A DNA stretch of 64,000 nucleotides, from assembly GCF_900176305.1 (NCBI RefSeq), contig NZ_FWXH01000002.1:310001-374000 (forward strand). Reading direction: 5' to 3'. The translations under genes and the position numbers were made by a program. This stretch comes from Clostridium acidisoli DSM 12555. Its GTDB lineage: Bacteria > Bacillota > Clostridia > Clostridiales > Clostridiaceae. The notes beneath the pieces were generated by a model. It searched no databases and was not told where the DNA came from. It saw nothing but the letters and a program-made list of their open reading frames with translations. Shown piece by piece: positions 9,901-16,113 of the stretch (within the stretch, counting starts at the first letter, position 1; each line of letters opens with the position of its first letter).

Positions 9901-10442
9901 TTTTCTTTGTATATCTGCTCTGTTGCTTTCGCAGATGCTTCTTCTAATTGTTCTTGTTGTTTTGTTTGAGCAGCATAATCATTTGTTATTGTAGTTGACG
10001 GACTCTTTTGTATTATCTCCCCAGTTTTTTCATTCTTTTGAGGAGCATATGTCGTCTCTTTAGTTTTTCTATTATATTCGTCAACTGCTTCAGTTACAGT
10101 TTTATAAGCTTGAGCAGTTTTTTGTGCTTCTTCTGCACCAGATTTAAAAAATTCAGTTACTTTTGTAGTTACAGTTCCTATATTAACGCCTAAATCTATT
10201 ATCGTTTTTTCTAAGCTATTCAATATTTTTGTATCGAAGCCTTCGCCATTGGCTTTTTTTAAATTATCGAATTCCTGTTCTATGGAACGAATTACTTCTA
10301 TTGCTTTTTTTCCAGACTCTTCATCTATAGAGTCTATTTTTATTTTACTTAAATTCTCAAGGATATTATTTGCTTGAGAAACATCATTTTTTAAACTCTC
10401 TAAATTTACTCTTAAAGTACCAATAAGTTTATCATTTTCCAT
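3915..10442 (-). CDS. Phage tail tape-measure protein with lytic transglycosylase domain
   Basis: This protein of about 2175 residues sets tail length and helps DNA entry in long-tailed phages. The N-terminal third is coiled coil with two tandem copies of a ~66-residue unit 100 residues apart. A TP901-type tape-measure core follows (GRVLGNVSDKDLKEFG, LASAGVQDK). Mid-protein hydrophobic spans include the ALNVAMGAIIIAASSVITTL region. Near the C-terminus is a soluble-lytic-transglycosylase domain: ASRESG with the likely catalytic Glu, ATGLMQ and a distal YIKSRYGS. The frame opens at 10496, but AAAGGAG precedes the ATG at 10440-10442, so that start is preferred. No capsid, portal, tail tube, chaperone or baseplate genes flank it. 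Confidence 0.9.
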   Translation of the reverse strand: MENDKLIGTLRVNLESLKNDVSQANNILENLSKIKIDSIDEESGKKAIEVIRSIEQEFDNLKKANGEGFDTKILNSLEKTIIDLGVNIGTVTTKVTEFFKSGAEEAQKTAQAYKTVTEAVDEYNRKTKETTYAPQKNEKTGEIIQKSPSTTITNDYAAQTKQQEQLEEASAKATEQIYKENDALDAYKAKMQSNVDKLFSNDILPKDQLSDFENALNKLDLGSTKSDFQSIENSYKSLVDEQKQLNLEKQNELNLRKESIADALKETEQEQKFSEQVDKGLDSLDAYTSKMQININKLFSNDILPKDQLTSFEEELGKLNLGSTKSDFQSIENSYKNLVDEQGQLNKSINDELNLHKQSMSDLLKEVDSNQKIADQIEKQNQLSLKQYTQEQANLSEYNKMSEQLAKISGEQNLSMSSSSSSNSMMDRFKLSGSYLASATIIYQIQNALSSAIKTNEDYETSLTDLGRVLGNVSDKDLKEFGQSAIQLSKDFGEPLQQVQDAMNSLASAGVQDKASLESMTKTVMMGVNTSDIKDASTMTDLLTSSMKQLNISYSQSEQVLDSWNKMADVSLAKTSDYAEAVSKAGMTSKAMGIDLNQLNGIVSVLADNTGKSGDEIGDALKSVETRLERPKTLETLQQYGIEVMKDKDHFKDFGDIMTQVSSALDKYGENTTQSNAIEDALGGTMRKDWIDILAQNYDQVDARTKQSEESLGYSAAKSEKTMQTLGKQVEVLKTTVSEFFISLGDDGGLGQLKDIIGAGKDVIEVLNDMPSGAQRLLILIPEVSLAVKGLSTAFHIFKGEGIRQFLDSLNLPEKNIGSIFSFGGQTTTVKAYQAAVDSLTNDIKNGNITEEESATILGVVGEKLNMAKSSTNVLAAAEQALNDKVKAEKITEEEAAVAMDALKEKTGANATTTEAAAASEDALAASQKMTLASTLALNVAMGAIIIAASSVITTLMSLHKSTQDVESDIDSLATKMSSNQQNDALIKKYQDLEKQLKSTSKSSQDYTDIQTQITQVQEQLAEQFPTLVTGYDDEGKAIATNVKALKEYNDEKKNQIAASNASDYSKLYKELNTKDGSSAFQGLIPSILGNKVDTSMSTEIEQYTENMKKLQQELKTTGQDTEGYGDKTKATQDKIDALNKATMNMWSAGYRGSQQQYFDTSSLQWETYTQYMKKNSDETKKNSDAKDSNSKSLKNNSNSFSENTDETQDNTTALQNAQSQEEQYQKTIESSTNKVKDYSKYIKDMNDNTGHMPSKDVAEIANKYPELLAYMGDEKTLYNQINSSINTNKQTAQTAYAQMIMAHEQAKQAIAQEAQQYQQLAASQSQDTASKKQMSQIAQDLANNIDGVITATDSEGNVTVTNMDLVNKQVGMLQTEGTAYQGLANVKLSTSKESAEIDTGNTQTTYENAKTRIASIMAEVQALEIKEQAEIKAASVVAKASNGKVTGMGGGTDFDKTTSQINADNDDVQKIKDAMSAIDKLYDTAGKATSAVIDNMDGASEGTDSTAKAEAAQRAAEEAQKKQQDALKKSLEDQKKEADALLDASYKIQKQHDDDINNSLQTQIDQLERKKQLTSDENELLKDQNALTKAQSELDYTQNQDDTRMLTATGFQWVADPDAVKSAQQKVQDAQDAVNKKQSDMAYTQQENSLNDQKTAAENKANQDEQNYQNQKSTTDAGYDDKINAITGYKTGVDSVPQDGIYTLAEGDVPELVTKEQKVKLPQGAGVYNGSETSQILGGTTKTTQAVVNNSNSSVVQSTKKVLSAVDDVIQDFVDNSTSYPKDTDKNVAKSITDNKDLVNKPLLSLISGLKSSIEDFVNNSPEYSKNTNKNIGSTITSTSNLVIDPTKALLSNLNTTFTTFVSSTTQYGLSITKDIGQGMQDGTKDLEKIINDLCTKIIDDFHTDLGIHSPSTIAKEIGSFWMQGLINGMTESDIESLIATKMGSVVNSTQVSLGGNIASYLQQAMKDTGTPDSWLEGLEMIASRESGNPGQLGTGNANLKNNVSVDGEYATGLMQMLPSTFEEYMKNGHNNILNPVDNAESAIDYIKSRYGSVYNIPNWNSSSYRGYEDGSYGTLAGWAAVNEKGQEMRLMNDGDGVVTAQRTRSISEFADKIPDLMSRFEVPNFNVPSVEIKVPNSSGGDTHLNLGNISLPNVKSGSQLVTQLQQIVKTHNY
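4255..4530 (-). other. SLT (lytic transglycosylase) domain of the tape-measure protein
   Basis: This segment encodes the peptidoglycan-cutting domain. It carries SRESG (catalytic Glu), the GLMQMLPSTF motif and the closing SAIDYIKSRYGSVYNIP helix. Such domains in tape-measure proteins make a local hole in the wall of a Gram-positive host during infection. Confidence 0.75.
9402..9900. repeat. Internal tandem duplication in the tape-measure gene
   Basis: Two copies of a ~200-bp unit (about 9702-9900 and 9402-9600), with starts 300 bp apart, encode nearly the same 66 residues. Both contain KLFSNDILPKDQL and LGSTKSDFQSIENSYK. The repeat lies in the coiled-coil part, where unit number changes rod length. 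Confidence 0.8.
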
Positions 10443-10515
10443 TTTATCAATCTCCTTTTGTTTCTTTAAATATATATCTCCTAAACATATGGACAACTTT
10501 TACAAAACAAATAAT

Positions 10516-10800
10516 AGTGATAAGACAGGGGTGTGGGGGCGGTCTTCGTGAAGTGAAATTGCGAGGCACGAAGCAATTTTGCTGAACCATTAGCCCCCAC
10601 TATATTATTATTGTTAACTTGTAGTGGATTGGAAACCGCAGTGACCTGCGTTTCCCCACACCACCCTTCCACGGACAGGCTTTCGCTAACGCTCAATCCT
10701 ATTAGTTACTGTTTTTGCCCCTAAAATCGGCGTTTTACCTATATAGAGAATACTCCTAAAAAAGGGGCATAATAGAGTGATACGACTCAGGCCAGGAAAA
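10516..10800 (-). ncRNA. Candidate structured RNA, G+C-rich island (strand uncertain)
   Basis: This stretch is about 46% G+C by hand count, against roughly 29% around it, and contains no credible gene. It has an 8-bp stem GTGGGGGC (10533-10540 with 10593-10600). That stem encloses two interleaved helices, CTTCGTG/CACGAAG (10544-10550, 10567-10573) and AATTGC/GCAATT (10557-10562, 10573-10578), which can form a pseudoknot. A bulged 10-bp hairpin lies at 10630-10654, and TGCCCCT/AGGGGCA pairs 10715-10721 with 10763-10769. Near-identical 11-bp direct repeats AGTGATA(A/C)GAC flank it (10516-10526, 10776-10786). The minus strand is preferred because it lies between two minus-strand genes. I recognise no known family. 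Confidence 0.5.
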
Positions 10801-10843
10801 AGAAAAATTTTATATATCCATTGACATTACTAGGTTTATGTGA

Positions 10844-12370
10844 TTATGCATGAATTATTTGCCAATAAGTTAATTTGTAATTTGGATTTACACAACCATC
10901 TTCAAGCTTACGATTATAATCTTTGTGGGATTTAATATTATAATCTATTTCCAATTCATCGAAGCAACTGTTTAACGTTGCATAACTTCTTAACAATTTT
11001 CCATCTCTTTTTAGATCCACACGTTCAATTAATTTAATTTTATCTTCTTTGTATAATTTTTTATTAATTAAAGTATTTAAATAAATTTCCAACTCAGATT
11101 TAACTTTTTCCGTTTCAACTATATTATATTTTTTAATGTTTAATAAATTAGAAATCTTATCCTTATAGGCATCTTTATATATTAGTACCTCTTTATAAAA
11201 CAAAACATCCATTCTGTATTTATAATACATAATGTAGTTAACACGCTTAGTTTTGTATTTTGGTTCCCTTGTTATTGGAACATCAAATATTATTTTTGAA
11301 TAATCTGTTTGCCTAGGGTACTTTATTACAAATTTACTAAACCCATTTTTTATAAAATAATCTGCTGAATATATTAAATCATTTACACTTTTTAAGCGTC
11401 TGGTAGCATCACTTTTTGAAAAATTCCTTATATAGACATTTACTTTATCATTTTCGTCAACAACTCTTTTTCTACCTAAACATTGGATTAATACATCAAC
11501 ATCTTCCACATCAATTATTATATGTTTTACAGATTTATCTATAATGTTAACCCCATTATCCAGTGCAGTAGTAGTTATTAATATTTGTTCATCAAACTTT
11601 TCTTCCTTAATCAACAATTCTATTTTTTCATGGTTAATAAATTTTGAATACTCCTTGTTACCATCACTACAGTTAAAAATTGACTTGTCAATAAATTGAA
11701 TATGCGTATTATGCGCAGTTTTGGTACTCTTACAAAAATATATTATTTTATCTTTTGGCTTGCTTTGTGTTATTTTACTTAATAAATTTATAGCAGTTTC
11801 TTTATTATTATAAAAATTTAACGATTCTATATAGCTATAGTCTTGTGGAATACTGTATTCTATAATTTGTGTTTTCGAATTGTTTGTCTTATTATATTGG
11901 TCAATAAATTGTGCTATATATTCCTTTATATTTATACTTGTGGCACTAAGAAATAACCTTGTAATGTTGCTTTTTTGAAGTATATAAGATAAAAATAAAT
12001 CTGTTTTATAATTAAAATTGCTATCAGTTAGGAAATAATGGTATTCGTCGCAAATAATAAATTTGTATTTTTTAAAATCTACTTCTTTTCCATACAAAAG
12101 CTTACTTTCAAATGTTTGGTAATTTAATACTTTAATTATGTCATTCTTGTCGTCTCTATTAATTTCCTCGATATATTGCTCTTTCAATCTAACACGATTG
12201 ACCAATATCAGTATTTTTTGGTTATGTTCCTTGGCATAATTATATAATTTATTTTTTATAAAATAAGACTTGCCTGCCCCTGTAGCAGCATTTATTTCTA
12301 TTATGCTTCCAGTTTCCCAATCTTTTATTTCCTGTGTAGTTATTAAATCGCTTATTCTCTTTTTATTCAA
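10844..12370 (-). CDS. Superfamily 2 DEAD/DEAH-type helicase
   Basis: The 508-residue protein has motif I ATGAGKS (residues ~29-35), motif II DEYH in place of DEAH (~110) and motif III SATS (~142). It also has a second RecA-like half with ITTTALDNGVN and the arginine-finger motif GRKRV (~300). It should unwind or translocate on nucleic acid using ATP, probably in phage or plasmid replication or recombination. The C-terminal ~170 residues are basic and unrecognised. The start is a TTG with GGAGG seven to eight bases upstream. It is followed by the G+C-rich noncoding island. Confidence 0.75.
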   Translation of the reverse strand: MNKKRISDLITTQEIKDWETGSIIEINAATGAGKSYFIKNKLYNYAKEHNQKILILVNRVRLKEQYIEEINRDDKNDIIKVLNYQTFESKLLYGKEVDFKKYKFIICDEYHYFLTDSNFNYKTDLFLSYILQKSNITRLFLSATSINIKEYIAQFIDQYNKTNNSKTQIIEYSIPQDYSYIESLNFYNNKETAINLLSKITQSKPKDKIIYFCKSTKTAHNTHIQFIDKSIFNCSDGNKEYSKFINHEKIELLIKEEKFDEQILITTTALDNGVNIIDKSVKHIIIDVEDVDVLIQCLGRKRVVDENDKVNVYIRNFSKSDATRRLKSVNDLIYSADYFIKNGFSKFVIKYPRQTDYSKIIFDVPITREPKYKTKRVNYIMYYKYRMDVLFYKEVLIYKDAYKDKISNLLNIKKYNIVETEKVKSELEIYLNTLINKKLYKEDKIKLIERVDLKRDGKLLRSYATLNSCFDELEIDYNIKSHKDYNRKLEDGCVNPNYKLTYWQIIHA

Positions 12371-12418
12371 TATATTTCCTCCGTTTCAAATATGTTTCAA
12401 TATTAATATCTAATTAGC

Positions 12419-12604
12419 TTATATTAGTTTCTTGTCTTTTGAAACTAATATATAATCTTCAACTATTTTTACTATCCCATTTTCATTTTTAAAATAAAAT
12501 ACTGAACGCTGTGGATATTTATTATTTGGAACTATATCCTCCACAACATAACCCTGCTTAATTAGACTCTTTGCAAGTTTATTACTAAAAACTTGAATAT
12601 TCAT
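12419..12604 (-). CDS. Small hypothetical protein (61 aa)
   Basis: Unrecognised. It begins MNIQVFSNKLAKSLI and is followed by alternating beta-type segments (SVFYFKNENGIVKIVEDYILV). AGGAGG lies 12 bases before the ATG, which is longer than ideal. It is probably co-transcribed with the helicase 49 bases downstream. The upstream inverted repeat at 12637-12671 may control both. Confidence 0.5.
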   Translation of the reverse strand: MNIQVFSNKLAKSLIKQGYVVEDIVPNNKYPQRSVFYFKNENGIVKIVEDYILVSKDKKLI

Positions 12605-12636
12605 ATTTTCTTATTTCCTCCTGTATGTTTGCTTAT

Positions 12637-12671
12637 ATACAAGGTAGTCAATATAATTAACTACCTTGTAT
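12637..12671. repeat. Perfect 12-bp inverted repeat
   Basis: ATACAAGGTAGT (12637-12648) pairs with ACTACCTTGTAT (12660-12671) around an 11-base AT spacer. There is no T run on either side, so it looks more like an operator or an RNA stability hairpin than a terminator. It is about 33 bases upstream of the 61-aa gene. Confidence 0.6.
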
Positions 12672-12741
12672 TCTAATTTAAAATAATATTTGATATTTGT
12701 TTTTAAATGATTTAAAATGATTAATAGTATATTTTAAACAA

Positions 12742-12800
12742 GGTGTACATAGGTGCTGGTTATACACCCCTCCATTTTTCTATTGGCGTAGGAAAATGGA
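12742..12800 (-). terminator. Double hairpin after the DHH-like gene
   Basis: Two hairpins in a row, TCCATTTT/AAAATGGA (12771-12778, 12793-12800) and GGTGTA/TACACC (12742-12747, 12763-12768), directly follow the stop codon on the minus strand. The T run is poor (TTGTTTAAAAT), so termination may be partial. Confidence 0.4.
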
Positions 12801-12804
12801 TACT

Positions 12805-13680
12805 TTAAATATAATATGATGTTTTCATGTAGTATCTCCCCGTAATTGCAAGACTATATAACTTTACTCCTCTGTCAATTGGTTCCTGCTTTGTTAGAAA
12901 TATATTTCTTGGGATTTCAACTGCTTGGACTCCAAAATGCTGAGTTACTTCAAATTCTTGTTGTGGGAGTTTTATGTCTATCCCCATGGATAATTTTAGT
13001 TTGTTTCTTAAACCTGTTAGATTTTTACTTGATGTCAATTTTCCATTCTTTATAAATATTTTTGACTTAAGTCCGTATTTCTCTGTAATATTTTTAAAAT
13101 ATTGCTCGTCTTTTTGTTTCATAAAATCTATTAATTCCTCAAAGCCTAATATTTTTAAATATCTATAGATTGCTCTTACATCATTTGGATGTTTGCTATA
13201 AAACGCTTGGAAGGCTGAGTCAATTGCCAATATAATCGATTTTGATTCATCGTCTTTTGGCAATGGTACATCTAAAACAGACATAGATAATAGTATTGTG
13301 TTTAAATTGTACTTTCCAAAATAGCAAATCCCACTACCGTGTATTATACGCCCCTCTTTCCATTCAATATTATTCATATTTACATCCTGCTCATTTACAA
13401 TTTCATCCATATAAGAAATTTGCGTCACATGGTTCGAGATACATTTACCCTCCGTCAAGGATAAATCAACCCCAAACCTATCCTCTGGATCATCTTTAAA
13501 ATCTTTACATGTCCACAAATTGCGAAAATCAAAAAAATGTTTGATTCGAAAATTATACTTTTCCTCCCATAAAGCGCATGATATAATCGAGTCTAAATCA
13601 TTGCTTGCTATCAAATTTAGTTGTTGTTTTTCTAAGTTTCTAATATACGTTGGTAATAAGTTCCTGTATTCTTCAACCAT
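12805..13680 (-). CDS. DHH-phosphoesterase-like protein, divergent
   Basis: The 291-residue protein shows a diluted DHH-family pattern. SNDLDSIISCALW (residues ~26-38) stands where H-x-D-x-D-G is expected, keeping D-L-D but losing the His and Gly. GVDLSL stands at the second Asp motif and SNHVT where DHH would be. A YFGKYNLNTILL segment follows, as in phage members. DHH proteins cleave phosphodiester or pyrophosphate bonds. The missing His residues suggest altered or lost catalysis. No good ribosome binding site precedes the ATG. The family call is tentative. Confidence 0.4.
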   Translation of the reverse strand: MVEEYRNLLPTYIRNLEKQQLNLIASNDLDSIISCALWEEKYNFRIKHFFDFRNLWTCKDFKDDPEDRFGVDLSLTEGKCISNHVTQISYMDEIVNEQDVNMNNIEWKEGRIIHGSGICYFGKYNLNTILLSMSVLDVPLPKDDESKSIILAIDSAFQAFYSKHPNDVRAIYRYLKILGFEELIDFMKQKDEQYFKNITEKYGLKSKIFIKNGKLTSSKNLTGLRNKLKLSMGIDIKLPQQEFEVTQHFGVQAVEIPRNIFLTKQEPIDRGVKLYSLAITGRYYMKTSYYI

Positions 13681-13866
13681 AGTTGCTATGTGTTACTATC
13701 CCTAGTATTCAACATAGAACCCTTTTATCTCTTGTCTTTCCTTATAGTAAATAGTAATTTTATTTTTCTTCCTCCAATTTAATGGCTGTCCTTCAATCCT
13801 CGTTTAAATATATCTTTATCCTTAAATATATATTTATTTCATTAAAAGAGACTGAAGGTTTTTATG

Positions 13867-13887
13867 TTATTGTGGAATATCCCACAT
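13867..13887 (-). CDS. Possible six-residue leader peptide MWDIPQ
   Basis: AAGGTGGTG stands 4 bases before an ATG that opens only six codons (MWDIPQ) before TAA. The codons overlap a TGTGG/CCACA hairpin. The signal is unusually good for so short a frame. It may be a leader peptide or the stump of a deleted gene. The rest of 13690-13980 shows no other feature I can support. Confidence 0.2.
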   Translation of the reverse strand: MWDIPQ

Positions 13888-13979
13888 ATTTCACCACCTT
13901 TATTAATTTATTTTGAATATATATAATCACTATTAGTAACAATACCAACACCTACCATTATTAATAGTGTTATAGGCAC

Positions 13980-14189
13980 TTAGCCAATACTAATTGGTGT
14001 AAACATTAGATCGTGTGTACTTTTTTTCAACGATATATATACATCGTTAATTTTAGATATATCTTTTGTTTTTCCTAATCCTATGTCCGTGTTTAAATTT
14101 TTAATATAATTTTTTATTTCTTGGCTTCTTAGTCCTTTCTCTACTAGTTGGCTCCCTATTTCTCCTTTAGTTAATGCATAAAGTTTAAT
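13980..14189 (-). CDS. Small protein with apparent AUU start (69 aa)
   Basis: The frame starts IKLYALTKGEIGSQLVEKGL and runs 69 codons. No ATG, GTG or TTG occurs before its last third, and an in-frame TAA lies just upstream. A good AAAGGAGAGG (14196-14205) places GGAG nine bases before the ATT at 14187-14189. The protein is charged and helical, possibly nucleic-acid binding, with no recognised family. It lies downstream of the repressor in the same direction. An AUU start fits best. Decay of an ATG is the alternative. Confidence 0.45.
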   Translation of the reverse strand: MKLYALTKGEIGSQLVEKGLRSQEIKNYIKNLNTDIGLGKTKDISKINDVYISLKKSTHDLMFTPISIG

Positions 14190-14325
14190 ATCAATCCTCT
14201 CCTTTCTTTAATTTTTCTATTGATAACATAATACTATTATGTTATCATTTTATTATGCTGTATTTAAAATGGATGATTATAAGCATTTTTAAATAACACA
14301 GCGTAAAACTACAATTTTATTAGTA

Positions 14326-14556
14326 TTACTCCGTTATATCTTCCATTCCCATAACATAATCTACATAGTCCTGCGAGTTATCAAATTCTATTTCTTTAAA
14401 AACATTGTTTTCTAAATCACTTTCACTTTTATAAACCTTCAAATAAAAGCCATTGCAATCCCCCCCAACAATAAATGGATTGCATTCATTTATTAGTTCG
14501 AAATATTTATAGTTGTCCAATCCGCTAGTATCGTTAACCTTTTTTAATGTCTCCAT
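14326..14556 (-). CDS. Small hypothetical protein (76 aa)
   Basis: Unrecognised. The open frame begins at 14607, but GGAGG lies nine bases before the ATG at 14554-14556, so METLKKVND is the likely start. The product is acidic, with Asp/Glu-rich ends and a central CNGFYLKVYKS strand-like segment. It is a small phage or plasmid early-type protein in the run of minus-strand genes downstream of the repressor. Confidence 0.5.
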   Translation of the reverse strand: METLKKVNDTSGLDNYKYFELINECNPFIVGGDCNGFYLKVYKSESDLENNVFKEIEFDNSQDYVDYVMGMEDITE

Positions 14557-14640
14557 TTTTACATTCCTCCATTTTTTATTTGTATATTTCATATTACATT
14601 TTAACATTATAAATTGTTTTCTTAAAAACGTAAACTAAAA

Positions 14641-14865
14641 CTATATTAATTTTTCTTCATTACATATTACTCCATACTTTTCTTTTAATAGCTCTGCTGC
14701 TAATTCTCCCATAATATGAGTTTCTCCAACATTATAAGCCTTACTAAAATCATTCAATTCATCTACTATGCTATGCAGTTTTAGTTCTGCTTCATCGACT
14801 TCTAAACCTTCATAAATTAGGTCTAGTAAAATACTTTCCTCTGTACATACATAAATTTTTGTCAT
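14641..14865 (-). CDS. Small acidic hypothetical protein (74 aa)
   Basis: Unrecognised. AAGGAG ten bases upstream supports the ATG at 14863-14865. The protein is acidic (many Glu/Asp) and predicted helical (EESILLDLIYEGLEVDEAEL). It may be co-transcribed with the 76-aa gene, 84 bases downstream. Acidic proteins of this size in phage early regions often act as anti-defence or DNA-mimic proteins, but nothing here proves that. Confidence 0.5.
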   Translation of the reverse strand: MTKIYVCTEESILLDLIYEGLEVDEAELKLHSIVDELNDFSKAYNVGETHIMGELAAELLKEKYGVICNEEKLI

Positions 14866-15131
14866 AATATTTTTTCTCCTTCGCTCTTGTATTTTTCAAT
14901 TCAAATTTATTGACTTTCCCTTTTGTTGTGGTAAAATTAATTATTGTATACTGTTATTTTTATGAGTGTTTTATATTTTAAATAAGCCTCACATCCTTTC
15001 AAAATTAAATAGTAAATACAAGTATGTTTTTAAAAAAATAATTATAAACATGCTTATTTGAGTTTTTTGTATTTTTATTAATGGTTTATGAGTTAGGTAA
15101 TGCAATTTACCTAACCTTATTTATTATTATC

Positions 15132-15815
15132 TTAATTTTCTTGTGTACCCCAGTTTTCCTTTTTCCATTCTTCATATTCTTTTATTGTTGAAATTATATC
15201 TTTTGCAAACTTATCATTATCCTCGACAAATTTATCTTTCTGATATGATTTCATAATTTCCAATATATTCACCATAACTTTACGAATTAACATATCTTCA
15301 TTTATAATTAAATCAGAAAAACTACTATAATATTTAATCAATTTCTCGGCTTCTTCTATATCTTTTTCAATTTCATAAGTAATATAATTGCCTTTATTAG
15401 TGTTAAAACTTTTATCTAATGAAGTTTTTATTTTGATAATTAATTCTTTTTCAAGGATACTATAATCCGTAAGTGCAAGTCCTATCATTTGTGAAGAATC
15501 GTAATGCTCTGTTGTAATATTTATATCTTTACCTGTGTCTGGATCAACAATTGTTTCTTCAACTTCATAAGGTTTAATTTCATTTTGAAGTTTTTCTTTC
15601 TGAATTTTAAATTTATCCATATCATCTAATTCTTTTTGGAACCAATTTTTATTGAGATTAAATTTTTTTGATAATTGTAATAACTGATTTTCTGGTATTT
15701 TTCTTTCACCTTTTATCCACTTGTAAATATTTGCTCTTGCAATTCCAAAGTCTTTCGCTAAATCAGTTATATTAATATTATTTAAAGAAAGTATGTACTC
15801 TAATCCTTTTATAAT
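15132..15815 (-). CDS. XRE-type phage repressor with apparent AUU start
   Basis: The first ~60 residues are a typical helix-turn-helix: IIKGLEYIL, then LAKDFGIARANIYKWIKGERKIP, then WFQKELDDMDKF. Clostridial relatives as I know them begin M-I-K-G-L-E, and here the Met position is ATT (15813-15815). GGGGAG lies 4 bases before it; an ATA one codon later would give a spacing of 7. A Met at 15618-15620 would delete the whole DNA-binding domain. The remaining ~165 residues are helical and probably mediate oligomerisation. It presumably represses its own promoter and a divergent one through the two palindromes at 15842-15920. Confidence 0.7.
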   Translation of the reverse strand: MIKGLEYILSLNNINITDLAKDFGIARANIYKWIKGERKIPENQLLQLSKKFNLNKNWFQKELDDMDKFKIQKEKLQNEIKPYEVEETIVDPDTGKDINITTEHYDSSQMIGLALTDYSILEKELIIKIKTSLDKSFNTNKGNYITYEIEKDIEEAEKLIKYYSSFSDLIINEDMLIRKVMVNILEIMKSYQKDKFVEDNDKFAKDIISTIKEYEEWKKENWGTQEN

Positions 15816-15841
15816 CTTTCTCCCCTTTCACTAATTGCTTT

Positions 15842-15920
15842 GGGTACATTTCGTACCCTGTATTTATATATTATACTATCTATTCTATAATGTCAATTGT
15901 TTTGGGTACATTTTGTACCT
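15842..15920 (-). promoter_or_regulatory. Repressor promoter with paired operators
   Basis: Two near-identical palindromes, GGGTACATTTCGTACCC (15842-15858) and GGGTACATTTTGTACCT (15904-15920), flank a minus-strand promoter. Its TTGACA is at 15891-15896 and TAATAT at 15868-15873, with a 17-base spacer. One operator lies just downstream of the -10 and the other upstream of the -35. Autoregulation by the adjacent XRE protein is the natural reading. Confidence 0.7.
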
Positions 15921-15956
15921 AAATTTTATAATTATTTACTTTTAGACTTTAAATAG

Positions 15957-16040
15957 GCAATAAAATTTGATAATTTAGAAAAAATCTGCGATGCACTTGA
16001 ATGTGATATATCGGATGTGTTAAAGATAGATAAAGAGTAG
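15957..16040 (+). pseudogene. Cro/XRE-type regulator, C-terminal fragment
   Basis: On the plus strand, divergent from the repressor, the frame reads AIKFDNLEKICDALECDISD and then VLKIDKE. This is the end of a small HTH regulator (typical pattern F-x-T-L-E-K-I-C-x-A-L-x-C). A TAG stands directly before it, and the N-terminal helix-turn-helix is missing. The position opposite the repressor across the operators is that of a Cro gene. Loss of Cro would lock such a switch toward lysogeny. Confidence 0.65.
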
Positions 16041-16070
16041 TGGTCTCCAAAACCACTACTCTTAACTTTA
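16035..16070 (+). terminator. Hairpin terminator after the Cro fragment
   Basis: A perfect 10-bp stem GAGTAGTGGT/ACCACTACTC (16035-16044, 16052-16061) overlaps the stop codon of the fragment and is followed by TTAACTTTATTT. Confidence 0.6.
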
Positions 16071-16113
16071 TTTACAGAATAACCATATATCAATATATAT
16101 TGATGTCTCTATT

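Noticed and set aside
10481-10696. 71-residue minus-strand open frame across the G+C-rich island
   Set aside because: No ribosome binding site, unusual composition, and its codons coincide with the stems of the proposed RNA. The base pairing explains the sequence better.
10516-10800. tRNA, tmRNA or group I/II intron
   Set aside because: No acceptor or T-arm pattern, no tmRNA tag frame, no group II domain V and no group I core helices were seen.
10820-10850. Plus-strand promoter TTGACA near the 3' end of the helicase gene
   Set aside because: The matching -10 (TTATGC) is poor and it would only transcribe antisense to the helicase.
3915-12370. Diversity-generating retroelement near the tape-measure gene
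   Set aside because: No reverse transcriptase and no template/variable repeat pair. The repeat in the gene is a plain internal duplication.
13702-13758. Possible fourth AUU-start peptide (ITIYYKERQEIKGFYVEY)
   Set aside because: The GGAGG is 12 bases from the ATT and the frame is only 18 codons. Not strong enough to list as a gene.
13867-13887. Arbitrium-type signalling peptide
   Set aside because: Those peptides derive from a longer exported precursor next to an AimR-type receptor. Neither is present.
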